Assembly (NCBI GenBank): GCA_019038695.1
Contig: JAHOYZ010000022.1
Span: 40,232-104,231 of the forward strand
DNA: 64,000 bases
Origin: Candidatus Zixiibacteriota bacterium
Lineage (GTDB): Bacteria > Zixibacteria > MSB-5A5 > GN15 > FEB-12
Direction: 5' to 3'
Shown: positions 1 to 9,021 of the stretch, in pieces
How positions within the stretch are numbered: the first letter of the stretch is position 1
Layout of the letters: every line of letters starts with the position of its first letter
Made by a program: the position numbers and the translations under genes
The notes under the pieces: model-generated
The model's input: the letters and a program-made list of their open reading frames with translations, nothing else
What the model was told of the DNA's origin: nothing
Databases searched by the model: none

Positions 1-1067
1 AAAAGGATCTGGCCGGTACCCTGTCGTTGATAGCGATGCAAGGAAGGGACGGCTTCTACCGTGGCCAGGTGGCCGACACAATAGTGGCATGCATGCAACG
101 ACATGGCGGCCTCATTACCGCCAAAGACCTGGAATCCTACCAACCAATCTGGCGTACCCCTATCCACTTCAAGTTTGACTCTCTGGAAGTGTACTCAATG
201 CCGCCCCCCAGTTCCGGGGGAATCGTTCTGGGTCAGATTCTTAAGCTGCTGGAACCATATGATCTGGCTCCGTACACACCTCAATCAACTGAGTTTGTAC
301 ACCTGTTCTGTGAGATGTCACGTCTCGCCTTTGCGGATCGTTCGGAACATCTGGGTGATCCGGACTACTACCACGTTCCTGTTGGTTTGCTGGACAGCGC
401 CTACCTGAAGCGGCGACGCAGTACCGTGAAAACAAACCATGCCGGGTCATCTGAATCGACTGGACCCGGATCCCCCCGAACTGAATCGGAGCAAACCACA
501 CACTATTCCATCTGCGACGCTCAGGGAAATATGGTAGCGATCACGTATACCTTGAACTCCTCCTATGGAAGTAAGTTGGTTGTGGGCGGTGCAGGCTTTC
601 TGCTCAATAACGAAATGGACGATTTCTCCGTGAAGCCCGGAGTTCCCAATCTCTATGGGTTGGTGGGCGGAGAAGCCAACAAGATCGAGCCAGGGAAACG
701 GATGTTATCGTCCATGACCCCCACCCTGATTCTTCAGAATGATCGTCCCTTTGCTGTTCTGGGATCACCGGGCGGCTCGAAAATTATCACGACCGTGGCT
801 CAAGCCATCGTCAACTTCACACGCTTCGACCTCAGCTTGAAAGAAACCGTCAGCGCTCCCAGGTTTCACCATCAGTGGTTGCCCGATAAGGTCTATCTAG
901 AGGAAGGCTCTTTTGACATCAATTTGCTGCAGGGTCTCATCCGATATGGCCACAACATCAAGGAACGCAGCCACTATGGCGATCTTCAGGCTGTTTACAT
1001 CACTCCGGACGGATTGATGACGGCTGCTTCAGACCCGCGCAAAAGAGGTAGCTCCGGCGGATTTTAA
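1..1067 (+). CDS. ggt: Gamma-glutamyltransferase, C-terminal part (5' end outside window)
   Basis: This enzyme cleaves the gamma-glutamyl bond of glutathione and related compounds, normally in the periplasm. The frame is open from base 3, so the N-terminus lies upstream of the window. The autoprocessing and catalytic threonine is visible in the motif EQTTHYS (Thr codon 495-497), which marks the start of the small subunit. It is followed by the family landmarks YTLNSSYGS, LLNNEMDDF, LSSMTPT, GSPGGSKIITT and APRFHHQWLPD, all close to E. coli GGT. The protein ends in ASDPRKRGSSGGF, also a typical GGT terminus. No terminator hairpin is obvious downstream. Identification is firm; only the start is missing. 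Confidence 0.95.
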   Translation, partial: KDLAGTLSLIAMQGRDGFYRGQVADTIVACMQRHGGLITAKDLESYQPIWRTPIHFKFDSLEVYSMPPPSSGGIVLGQILKLLEPYDLAPYTPQSTEFVHLFCEMSRLAFADRSEHLGDPDYYHVPVGLLDSAYLKRRRSTVKTNHAGSSESTGPGSPRTESEQTTHYSICDAQGNMVAITYTLNSSYGSKLVVGGAGFLLNNEMDDFSVKPGVPNLYGLVGGEANKIEPGKRMLSSMTPTLILQNDRPFAVLGSPGGSKIITTVAQAIVNFTRFDLSLKETVSAPRFHHQWLPDKVYLEEGSFDINLLQGLIRYGHNIKERSHYGDLQAVYITPDGLMTAASDPRKRGSSGGF

Positions 1068-1365
1068 CTAGGTTGTTACGGCATTTCTGTCGCACCATTC
1101 TCCCAATGACAATTGTTGTAGGGCTGCACACAATTGCCGAATAGGCATCGATTTGCATACTGATCCTGCAGTTTTGATGCAACTAGTGTGATCTCGCCTG
1201 CTTTAGTTATTGCTGAGCTTACTTGCTATATTGTTTCTATACTGGCAGTTAGCTACTTCTTAGAAAAAGGGGAGGCAATACCTCCGACGGCATGGGCTTT
1301 GCAAAAAGAGCCGGTGCAGATAGATCGGCCTGCCTGAGAGTGGGCACTTGAAAAGGAGAAGAAGT

Positions 1366-2259
1366 ATGTCTACTGATAACGAAAGGAAGGTTCGGATGAA
1401 GACCAAAGCTTTGCTGCTTTCTGTGGCGCTGATCCTGGTCGTTACCGGAGCCTCCAGCTCGGTTTGGGCCTATTCGGGTGTGATTTCAATTGATACAGTT
1501 GAGGCTGAGGCTGGTGACCATATCGCGGTCCCTATCCGTTTGAGCAATAATGATGAACCGATTTCGGCGGTGAGAATACCATTACAAGTAGTTGGGCCCG
1601 GGTTGTTATTTGACTCGGTTTCCATCGTAGGTTCGATACTGCCGTCCGATTTCTTTGCCTGGGTGAATCCGGAGAGCGGTCCGAGTGACAGTGCATTTAT
1701 TACGCTCATCCCCAATCTATTGGGCACGCCTTCCGTCTTAACTGCCACAGAAGGATTGCTTGCAACTTTGTGGGTTTCGGTCGCCGTGACAGCTCCAGGC
1801 GGCTTAATAGGCATCGATTCCTTTCAAATTATCGACTCATTCTGGCACGACAATGGTTACTGGGTACCGAGGAATGAGCAAATCCTGGCCTCTGACACAT
1901 CCGGTATGATCACCTACTTCCCGGACTTCATCGAGGGCGGAGTGATTGTCAAGAGCTCTACGGCCATCTATGACGACAAGGACAACAATCTTCCGGGTAG
2001 CTTCTGTCTCGCCCAGAACTATCCCAACCCGTTCAACCCGGTAACGACTATTGAATTCTCTATTCCGAGGTCCAGTCGAGTTCGCCTGGAAGTGTTCAAT
2101 ATCCTCGGTCAGAACGTGGTTACGCTGGTGGATGAGCACTGTTCCGCGGGAGCCTATACCACCGAATTCGATGCCTCCAACCGACCCAGCGGAATATATT
2201 TCTACCGCCTGACCCATAACGAGGGTACCGAAACAAGGAAAATGACGCTAGTGAAATAA
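1366..2259 (+). CDS. Secreted protein with type IX C-terminal sorting domain
   Basis: This is a 297-residue exported protein of unknown function. A signal peptide begins at MKTKALLLSVALILVV and ends near SVWA. The middle part (about 45-190) is a beta-rich cohesin/adhesin-like region opening with the DTVEAEAGDHIAVPIRL pattern. The last 80 residues form the type IX sorting domain: NYPNPFNPVTTIEFSIP, FNILGQNV, GIYFYRL and final RKMTLVK. The chosen ATG follows AAAAGGAG by about eight bases. An internal ATG at 1396, preceded by GGAAGG, would start directly at the signal peptide and is nearly as good. A strong terminator follows, so the gene is probably monocistronic. Confidence 0.85.
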   Translation: MSTDNERKVRMKTKALLLSVALILVVTGASSSVWAYSGVISIDTVEAEAGDHIAVPIRLSNNDEPISAVRIPLQVVGPGLLFDSVSIVGSILPSDFFAWVNPESGPSDSAFITLIPNLLGTPSVLTATEGLLATLWVSVAVTAPGGLIGIDSFQIIDSFWHDNGYWVPRNEQILASDTSGMITYFPDFIEGGVIVKSSTAIYDDKDNNLPGSFCLAQNYPNPFNPVTTIEFSIPRSSRVRLEVFNILGQNVVTLVDEHCSAGAYTTEFDASNRPSGIYFYRLTHNEGTETRKMTLVK

Positions 2260-2285
2260 CAATTTCGGTCAAACTGCCGATTATT

Positions 2286-2321
2286 ACAGGGATAGCGGAA
2301 TAATCCGCTGTCCCTGTTTTA
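2286..2321 (+). terminator. Rho-independent terminator
   Basis: A 14-bp stem (ACAGGGATAGCGGA pairing with TCCGCTGTCCCTGT, one T-G wobble) encloses a four-base loop ATAA and is followed by TTTTATT. It sits 27 bases after the stop of the secreted protein gene and before the kinase start. Confidence 0.85.
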
Positions 2322-2336
2322 TTAGGGCAAATCGAA

Positions 2337-4058
2337 ATGACCGAGGCCACAAAAGAGAAAAACCCAGCAGCGAAGCCTAAGAAGCAGATCAAGATCGGCA
2401 GCTATGTTGTCACCGGCAAGGTTGGCCAGGGTGGTATAGCTGAAATTTACAAAGCTCGCCAGGAATCTCTGGACCGGGATGTAGCTATCAAGATTCTCTC
2501 CACCAAGCTGACCAATGACCCGGATATCGTCATGCGCTTTGAGCGTGAGTCTTTGGTTGTGGCTCGGCTGAATCATCCCAATATTGTCCACGTCATCGAC
2601 AAGGGCAAGGCGGGCAATCGGTACTACTTCGTCATGGATTATATCGACGGCACCTCATTGCGGGAGGTGATCGACTCAGATAAGATTCCGCTTGCGACCA
2701 AACTGGATATGATGATTCAGGTCTGCAAAGCGCTCGACTACGCTCACAAGAACGGCGTCATTCATCGCGACATCAAGCCGGCTAATATCCTCATTGACCG
2801 GCAGGGCAATGCGCTGGTGGCGGACTTTGGCATTGCTCAGATTGTAGGTGTGCCGGAAGGAGAGATGACAGCCTCTGATGTTGTTATGGGGACATTCTCA
2901 TACATGTCGCCCGAGCAGAAAATCAGTTCGGCCAATGTTGATCAGACCACCGACATTTACGCCATGGGTATCATGCTCTATGAAATCCTCTGCGGTAAGA
3001 AGCCTTTGGGACATTTCAAGATGCCGTCCGAAATTGTAAAGGGCGCCGACAGCCGGTTCGACGATATCGTTCTGAAATGTCTGGCGCAGGAGTCCAAGGA
3101 TCGTTTCCAAGCAGCGGTAGAGCTGAAAGATGCTTTGCTTGAGATCACCGGTGGCGGATCACAAAGCGGAGATACCTGTAGTCTATCGGTATCCGGGACT
3201 GAATCGTTCCTTGGCAAATGTCGCTATCTGGACACTATCCGCGAAACCAGCTTCGGTTCGACTATCCTTGTGGAAAATCAGGTAACAAAAAAGCTGTATG
3301 TTATCAAGAAACACTCCAAGGGTGAGATGGGGCGCAAGGAAGCCAAACTGCTCAGTTCGATGAAGCACAAGAATATCATCAATATCTTTGGGGCCGGTGG
3401 CGACAAAAAGACTACGGTGGTAATCTCGGCCTATGCTCAGGGTGGATCGCTGGCCGATCGCATGGTTCGCTGTTATGATTGGGAGGCTGCCTTCAAGATC
3501 ATCCTTGAAGTTGCGATCGGTCTTGATTTTGCCCACAAGAATAACATCATGCACGGTAACCTGCGTCCATCCAACATTCTCTTCGACGCTGATGAAGTTG
3601 TTAAGCTGTCCGACTTTGGATTGCCGATTCATTACGGTGGTCCCCGAAAGAAAAACTGGTACAGCCCGCCGGAAAGAAAGATCTCCCGCCAGGGGGATAT
3701 TTTCGGATTAGGCGTGATTCTTCATCAACTGATCATCGGTCACAATCCGAACTACGATAGTGGCAACAACCTGATACTGGACGAGTTGCGTAACAAAATG
3801 CAAGAAGAGCTGGTGCAGATGATCAGCAAAATGCTGGCCATTCGTGTGTCTCGACGCTATCAGACCACACAGGAGTTCCTGCTTGACTGGGATGATTTCG
3901 AGCGACAACTTCAAGAAAAGGCCGCCAAACGTAAGACACGCCCTGTAATGGTTGCACCGCAGGTAAGGAAAGTACCCGTTTGGGCCGTGGTTCTGGTAGG
4001 GTTGGGGGTTCTGATAGTAATTCTATCCGCCTTATACTTCAGCGGCAATTTCGGGTAG
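2337..4058 (+). CDS. Membrane-anchored Ser/Thr protein kinase fused to a pseudokinase domain
   Basis: The 573-residue protein carries two Hanks-type kinase lobes. Domain 1 (about 22-275) has the glycine loop GQGGIAE, the lysine of VAIKIL, HRDIKPANIL (H143-R144-D145), DFG, and the SPEQ motif, so it should be active. Domain 2 (about 290-525) keeps the fold, including VIKKH and SDFG. Its catalytic loop, however, reads HGNLRPSN (H406-G407-N408), so Arg, the catalytic Asp and the loop Lys are all replaced, and the glycine loop is degenerate. One transmembrane segment (about 549-570) places the kinase lobes in the cytoplasm with almost nothing outside. No PASTA or other sensor domain is seen. Substrates are unknown. 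Confidence 0.9.
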   Translation: MTEATKEKNPAAKPKKQIKIGSYVVTGKVGQGGIAEIYKARQESLDRDVAIKILSTKLTNDPDIVMRFERESLVVARLNHPNIVHVIDKGKAGNRYYFVMDYIDGTSLREVIDSDKIPLATKLDMMIQVCKALDYAHKNGVIHRDIKPANILIDRQGNALVADFGIAQIVGVPEGEMTASDVVMGTFSYMSPEQKISSANVDQTTDIYAMGIMLYEILCGKKPLGHFKMPSEIVKGADSRFDDIVLKCLAQESKDRFQAAVELKDALLEITGGGSQSGDTCSLSVSGTESFLGKCRYLDTIRETSFGSTILVENQVTKKLYVIKKHSKGEMGRKEAKLLSSMKHKNIINIFGAGGDKKTTVVISAYAQGGSLADRMVRCYDWEAAFKIILEVAIGLDFAHKNNIMHGNLRPSNILFDADEVVKLSDFGLPIHYGGPRKKNWYSPPERKISRQGDIFGLGVILHQLIIGHNPNYDSGNNLILDELRNKMQEELVQMISKMLAIRVSRRYQTTQEFLLDWDDFERQLQEKAAKRKTRPVMVAPQVRKVPVWAVVLVGLGVLIVILSALYFSGNFG

Positions 4059-4167
4059 CACTCCGGCTCAGGTTGTCTCTTAACTTGTAATATCCCACTT
4101 GCGATCTTATTATCTTCCATAGTTCGGTAGTGTCGTTTCACGTTTTGTTCGTTTGAAAAGGTATTAT

Positions 4168-6204
4168 GTGTCGGTGAACTCACAAACCAAACGTCAACTA
4201 ACTATTTGCTTTGTGCTGTACTATGCTGTCCTGGCTGGACTGACGACGGCAGCTTTCGTGATTGGCCGCTACTGGTGGGGGCTGTCAGTTTTTGCTTATG
4301 TAGATGGAATTGTTCGCTTTGTCATTCTGGCTTTGGCGGCTGTCATACCAATCGGACTCGCGCTGAAATATAAAAAAGAATCCCAACTAGAGTCAGGAAT
4401 AAGTCGAAGTTCTACCAAGGTGATCCTGGGTACGGCTATCACAGTACTGGCCGCTGGTGGTCTGTTCTGGCTGTTTCGGGCGCAGGCGTTCTACCTTGGT
4501 GATGGCTACACTCTGCTATCGACGCTGGCTTCGGACAATCCTTTCATCAAGTACCGCGAGATAGGTGAGTCAATGGCCCACCTGTGGTTAAAGCAAACAC
4601 TCGGATCCGGAGAGCAAGCCGCTCTGCTGAGTTTTCAGATCATCAGTATTGCGACGGGTGTTATCTCGATAGTCGCTCTGATAATCGCTTCTGTAAGACT
4701 TTTTGAGACGACCAGACAGCGTCTGCTGTTCGTACTGGGCGTATCTACCGGTGGGCACATGCTGTTATTTTTCGGATATGTCGAGAACTACTCCCTCCTT
4801 GTGTCGGCCACACTGATCTACGGCCTGGTCGGACTTCTGGGTGCGACCGGGAAAATAAGCCGCTGGTGGGCGGTAGTGCCATTGCTCGTTGCTATCCTCA
4901 TGCACGTTCTGGCCGTGGTCCTTGTACCGAGTGGGCTGTATCTATTACTGGGACCAACGATTATTGGGCACACTCTTTCCCGAATGACCCGACTATCGAA
5001 AACCGCTCTGGCTATAATTGTCTTTGCCGTTTCGGCAACAGTCTTTCTGTACTTGTACAACACTACTCTCTTTTTCCAGTTGGCGTTTGTCCCGTTAATG
5101 GCTAATCGATTCACCATTGATGGCTACACGCTGTTCTCATTAATACATTTGTCCGATGTCGGTAATCTGGTCTTTGTTCTCGCACCAGCCCTGGTGGTGA
5201 TTCTGCCAGCCCTTTGGGTCAGGCGAAAAGTTGAAGCATCTTCAAAGCGGGCAGTATGGTTTCTACTACTTATGGTTCTGGGTGGTCTGGGGGCAGCATT
5301 TATGTTTGATCCAAAATTGGGTATGCCACGTGACTGGGATTTATTCTCGTTTGCTGGTGTGCCGATAGCATTGCTGCTGTTCTACATGGCTCTCGCGGTC
5401 AGAACGAAGCGACCGTACATGGTTGCCATAGCCAGTTTGGCTGTCGTTCTGAACTTGCTTGTACTTGTACCGCGCGTCATCACACAGACAAACCGACCAC
5501 AGGCAGTGGAACAATTCCGACAGTACATATACTGGGATCATCAGCGCAATCAAAACGCATTGGGCTTATTGGTAGAGTATCATCAGGATACTGGTGATTC
5601 TGACCGTGCTGTAGAGGAATCCCAGCAGTGGCACAACGCTTTCCCCGCATGGGGCATTAATCACCATGGGCTTCAACTGGCTAATGTTGGACAGTACGAC
5701 GCTGCGATTATGGAGTACCGCCGTGTTATTCAACTCAACCCGGTTTTTCCAGTGGCCTATGGTAACATCGGTGCAGCCTTGCTGGAATTGAAGAAGTATG
5801 ACAGCGCCCTGGCTTACCTGGAGATTGCTCGAGGGATGAATCCCTACAATCCGCGCGTGGCATACAATTACGGTTCTGCTCTCTTTTTCCTGCAGAACTA
5901 TGACGTAGCTGAGGCAGCCTGGCTAGAAGCTTTGACCATTGATTCAACTATTCGGGGGGCTTGGCTCGGTCTGGCTCAGCTATCGAAGACCCAGGGCAGG
6001 CGCAACAAGTATTTCGAATATCTTTCCCAAGCAGTGTCCTACGGTGATGCACCCGTCGCACCATTGAAAGAACTGGGGCTTTTCTATCTACAACAGGGCG
6101 ACTACCATCGCGCCTCGGAGCTGTTCGATGAAGCCCTGAAAAAGGGATTAAACGTCAACTTCATGGACAGCCTTCGGCTGCGGTTCCCACAACTGAGACG
6201 ATGA
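4168..6204 (+). CDS. Multi-pass membrane protein with C-terminal TPR repeats
   Basis: The 678-residue protein has roughly ten hydrophobic segments in residues 10-440, including a FGYVENYSLL stretch seen in GT-C-like membrane proteins. These are followed by TPR motifs from about 490 to the end (for example AIMEYRRVIQLNPVFPVAYGN and YDSALAYLEIARGMNPYNP). The layout resembles membrane glycosyltransferase-like TPR proteins of FCB bacteria, but no catalytic motif can be assigned. The GTG start at 4168 follows AAAAGG by six bases and is preferred over an in-frame TTG at 4153 that lacks a ribosome site. A hairpin repeat follows the stop. Function unknown. Confidence 0.75.
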   Translation: MSVNSQTKRQLTICFVLYYAVLAGLTTAAFVIGRYWWGLSVFAYVDGIVRFVILALAAVIPIGLALKYKKESQLESGISRSSTKVILGTAITVLAAGGLFWLFRAQAFYLGDGYTLLSTLASDNPFIKYREIGESMAHLWLKQTLGSGEQAALLSFQIISIATGVISIVALIIASVRLFETTRQRLLFVLGVSTGGHMLLFFGYVENYSLLVSATLIYGLVGLLGATGKISRWWAVVPLLVAILMHVLAVVLVPSGLYLLLGPTIIGHTLSRMTRLSKTALAIIVFAVSATVFLYLYNTTLFFQLAFVPLMANRFTIDGYTLFSLIHLSDVGNLVFVLAPALVVILPALWVRRKVEASSKRAVWFLLLMVLGGLGAAFMFDPKLGMPRDWDLFSFAGVPIALLLFYMALAVRTKRPYMVAIASLAVVLNLLVLVPRVITQTNRPQAVEQFRQYIYWDHQRNQNALGLLVEYHQDTGDSDRAVEESQQWHNAFPAWGINHHGLQLANVGQYDAAIMEYRRVIQLNPVFPVAYGNIGAALLELKKYDSALAYLEIARGMNPYNPRVAYNYGSALFFLQNYDVAEAAWLEALTIDSTIRGAWLGLAQLSKTQGRRNKYFEYLSQAVSYGDAPVAPLKELGLFYLQQGDYHRASELFDEALKKGLNVNFMDSLRLRFPQLRR

Positions 6205-6314
6205 ATCTGGAGTATAGCAGAAAATGGTGTAATGAAATGGCGGCTGACAAAAATGTCTGCCGCCTTCGCGAGGGAATTTGATGCAAAGAAAGGGTGGCCT
6301 GTCACCTATAGTAG

Positions 6315-6370
6315 GTCAGGACCTTTACGGTCCTGACAATTCCAGCAGGAATGTAGGGCTCCTGCCCTAC
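6315..6370. repeat. Two-hairpin intergenic repeat, copy A
   Basis: Hairpin 1 pairs GTCAGGACC (6315-6323) with GGTCCTGAC (6329-6337) around TTTAC. Hairpin 2 pairs GTAGGGC (6353-6359) with GCCCTAC (6364-6370) around TCCT. It lies between two convergent genes and could end transcription, though it has no T-run. The GTAGGT lead-in and the two-hairpin plan recur at 47401-47475, where the stem bases are different but still pair. Confidence 0.7.
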
Positions 6371-6374
6371 GGGA

Positions 6375-7280
6375 CTATAGCATCCTGAAGACGAATCCTA
6401 TCGCCAGCGTTTCTTTCCAACGCCCCTTTTTCTCGACCTGTTTGTCCCACAAAAATTGCGTGTACAGATTTACTGTGATGATCTTCGTGATAGAAGCGCT
6501 TACGATGTTCTCCAGGCTGACATCGACTGCTTTCCAGTCGTCTTCCTCCGGTAAACCTTTCACCTCGTCCTTTTTCGAATACGTCACCGCCTTATAGAGT
6601 GTCAGCTTACCGGTGTATTTCAGGTTGTCACCGAATGTCAACTCGGCATCGGTGACGGATTCTAAACCGCCGTCTGTGGTAGAAATCGTCTCGGTTTCGT
6701 AGTCAACCAGATCGATGAACTGCTTGGTGAAAATCTCACGAACTGCCAGGCCGAGACGGCTGGTGATAAAGTCCTTGTCCTTCTTATAGAACATGTGAGC
6801 CAGACCGACCGACTCGGTCAATTTGAGAGGGCTCAGCCAGCGTTTGTGATTCTCGACTGAGCCATCGAAAAACTGTGATTCGATACGGAAAGCCACATAG
6901 GGATCGACAAACCATCCTAGCGTGAATCGTCCAACATTTTCCCAATCAATCAGATCGGTCGATTTTTGGGGTTTCTTCCATGGCTTGCCTTCCGCGTCGA
7001 TATTCTGGGTCAAGGTTTGTCCGAAGGACAGTTTGAGCGAAGATTTGAAATCAAACTTCGGAGAGAACTGCCTTTGGGCGGTTCCATTGAGATTGGCCGC
7101 CCAGTTCACAGACCCGGCTTCACCACCCGTCCATGAATCAGAGTAAGACGTTTGAGTCGTTGTAAAATCGATGATCAACGAATTCTGCCAACCGGTCTCT
7201 ACCTGGTCCTGGGACCAGGTAAAAGTGGTTGTCAACATCATGGCCAGGATCAGGTTTATGATTATACGGGAAGATTTCAT
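6375..7280 (-). CDS. DUF3078-like outer-membrane protein
   Basis: The 301-residue exported protein has a signal peptide (MKSSRIIINLILAMMLTTTFTWS). A beta-strand-rich body follows with the patterns FTTTQTSYSDSWTGGEAGSVNW, LKLSFGQT and FTLGWFVDPYVAFRIESQF, and the terminal residues end in GFVFRML. This is the look of the DUF3078 outer-membrane family of Bacteroidetes relatives; function is unknown. The start at 7280 is set by AGAAGGAG eight bases upstream; the frame is open further upstream but would lack a signal peptide. It follows the MscS-type gene by 16 bases, so the two are likely cotranscribed. Confidence 0.75.
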   Translation of the reverse strand: MKSSRIIINLILAMMLTTTFTWSQDQVETGWQNSLIIDFTTTQTSYSDSWTGGEAGSVNWAANLNGTAQRQFSPKFDFKSSLKLSFGQTLTQNIDAEGKPWKKPQKSTDLIDWENVGRFTLGWFVDPYVAFRIESQFFDGSVENHKRWLSPLKLTESVGLAHMFYKKDKDFITSRLGLAVREIFTKQFIDLVDYETETISTTDGGLESVTDAELTFGDNLKYTGKLTLYKAVTYSKKDEVKGLPEEDDWKAVDVSLENIVSASITKIITVNLYTQFLWDKQVEKKGRWKETLAIGFVFRML

Positions 7281-7296
7281 GGTCGTCGAACTCCTT

Positions 7297-8109
7297 CTAA
7301 CTTGTAGCCTGAAACATGTGAACATCCTGCTGCGGGTACGGAATCGAAATCCCTTCAGCATCAAAGGTCAATTTCACTTTCTCAGTCAAATCCCAGAGCA
7401 CAACCCAATAGTCTGCGGTCTTGACCCATGGGCGAACAACAAAATTGACCGAACTGTCGGCCAGTTCCGAAACTGCGACTACCGGTGCCGGGTCCTTGAG
7501 AATGCGATCATCCTCTATCATCAAGCGTTCGAGAATTCCCTTGGCCTTTTTCAGGTCGTCATCGTAGCCAATACCGAACACCAGATCAATACGGCGGGTT
7601 TCCTTGGCGGAGTAATTGACAATGTTGCCGCCGGTGATATTACTGTTGGGTATTATAACTCTCTTATTGTCGCCCGTTCTCATGATAGTACTGAAAATGC
7701 CAATAGCCTCGACTACACCCGTCGAACCTCCGGCCTCAACAAAGTCACCGTTCTTAAAGGGACGGAAGATAATCAGCATAACGCCAGAGGCAAAATTGGA
7801 CAGCGATCCCTGCAGGGCTAAACCGATGGCCAAGCCAGCGGCACCTATGATGGCAATGAACGAAGTCGTTTGCACGCCGAGTTGGTTCAAGGACGCCAGC
7901 AGGACAAACACCATCAAGCCAATTCGAGTCATGGCAACTACAAATGAAATCAGGGTATCATCAACATTAGCCTTCTTCATTAGACGTCGCACAATACCGG
8001 TGATAATACCGACAACGATGCGACCTATAATCAGAATCGCAAGAGCGCCGATAATCATGGGGCCGTACGCAACAGCCCACTCTACGATTTTGTCACCTAA
8101 GTTCTCCAC
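7297..8109 (-). CDS. mscS: Small-conductance mechanosensitive channel (MscS family)
   Basis: This 270-residue inner-membrane channel releases solutes under osmotic downshock. Three N-terminal membrane helices (about 14-105) lead into the pore helix, with the Gly/Ala pattern IAIIGAAGLAIGLALQGSLSNFASG typical of MscS TM3. The beta domain motif PFKNGDFVEAGGSTGVVEAIGIFSTIMRTGDN and the conserved IPNSNI follow. Length is close to E. coli MscS. The GTG start has a strong AAGGAGG site six bases upstream, so start and family are both firm. It heads a likely two-gene unit with the DUF3078-like gene. Confidence 0.93.
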   Translation of the reverse strand: MENLGDKIVEWAVAYGPMIIGALAILIIGRIVVGIITGIVRRLMKKANVDDTLISFVVAMTRIGLMVFVLLASLNQLGVQTTSFIAIIGAAGLAIGLALQGSLSNFASGVMLIIFRPFKNGDFVEAGGSTGVVEAIGIFSTIMRTGDNKRVIIPNSNITGGNIVNYSAKETRRIDLVFGIGYDDDLKKAKGILERLMIEDDRILKDPAPVVAVSELADSSVNFVVRPWVKTADYWVVLWDLTEKVKLTFDAEGISIPYPQQDVHMFQATS

Positions 8110-8193
8110 GTTATCCTCCTTGATGTGACTACGCCTACGCAGTCAAGTAGTTGTTCGATATCGATAATCTGTTATAAACCTAATAAGAAACTT

Positions 8194-9015
8194 CTAAAAG
8201 GACTCGTCTTCCGACGGATAACTGCCGTCGGTAACATCTTTGATGTACTGACTGATTGCGTCCAGGATAGTCGGTGTTAAGTTCGCATACTCGCGCAGGA
8301 ACTTGGGATGAAATCCCTCGGGGCGAAACCCCAGCATATCATTGGTAACTAACACCTGCCCGTCGCAGTTTGTTCCTGCCCCGATACCGATAGTAGCGGT
8401 GGTATTGAGCGCGGCGGTTATGTCGCCGGCGATGTCAGCTTCGAGTAGCTCCAATACGATCGAAAAACAGCCCGCCTCCTGCAATGCCAGGGCGGACTCC
8501 ATGAGATACGATCGAGATTTTTTACCTCGTCCCTGCACTTTTGGACCACCAAAGCGATTAATCGATTGGGGCGTAAGACCAATATGCCCCATGACCGGGA
8601 TACCACATTCGATTACCCGTTTGATGGTCGGAGTCATCTCTATACCGCCCTCCATCTTCACAGCCTCGGCGCCGGCCTCTTTGAGAAAGCGACCGGCATT
8701 GAGAATAGCTGTCTCCTCTGACGGTTGAAACGACAGGAATGGCATATCGGCGATTATCAATGCTCTGTTTGTTCCTCTGGCGACGGCAGCGGTGTGAGCC
8801 ACCATAATGTCCATCGTTATAGGCAAAGTGGAATCCCAACCATGCACAACATTACTGGCCGAATCGCCAACCAGAATAGAGTCGATCCCGGCTTTGTCCA
8901 GCAGAGAGGCCATGAAAGCATCGTAGGCAGTAAGGACAGTAATCTTATGTCCTTTTGATTTCTTGCGGAGAAAAGTACCGACCGTGTGTTTTTTCCTGTC
9001 AGTTGTGTGCGACAT
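8194..9015 (-). CDS. panB: 3-methyl-2-oxobutanoate hydroxymethyltransferase (ketopantoate hydroxymethyltransferase)
   Basis: PanB adds a hydroxymethyl group from methylene-tetrahydrofolate to alpha-ketoisovalerate, the first committed step of pantothenate synthesis. The 273 residues match family length. Metal and substrate residues are visible in LVGDSASNV, IIADMPF and AVKMEGG, and the catalytic glutamate in VLELLEAD. The N-terminal TVGTFLRKKSKGHKITVLTAYDA is also typical. It lies six bases downstream of the nucleoside kinase gene with no strong ribosome site, suggesting translational coupling. panC is not adjacent. Its place at the end of a folate cluster fits its use of a folate cofactor. 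Confidence 0.95.
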   Translation of the reverse strand: MSHTTDRKKHTVGTFLRKKSKGHKITVLTAYDAFMASLLDKAGIDSILVGDSASNVVHGWDSTLPITMDIMVAHTAAVARGTNRALIIADMPFLSFQPSEETAILNAGRFLKEAGAEAVKMEGGIEMTPTIKRVIECGIPVMGHIGLTPQSINRFGGPKVQGRGKKSRSYLMESALALQEAGCFSIVLELLEADIAGDITAALNTTATIGIGAGTNCDGQVLVTNDMLGFRPEGFHPKFLREYANLTPTILDAISQYIKDVTDGSYPSEDESF

Positions 9016-9021
9016 AATTAA

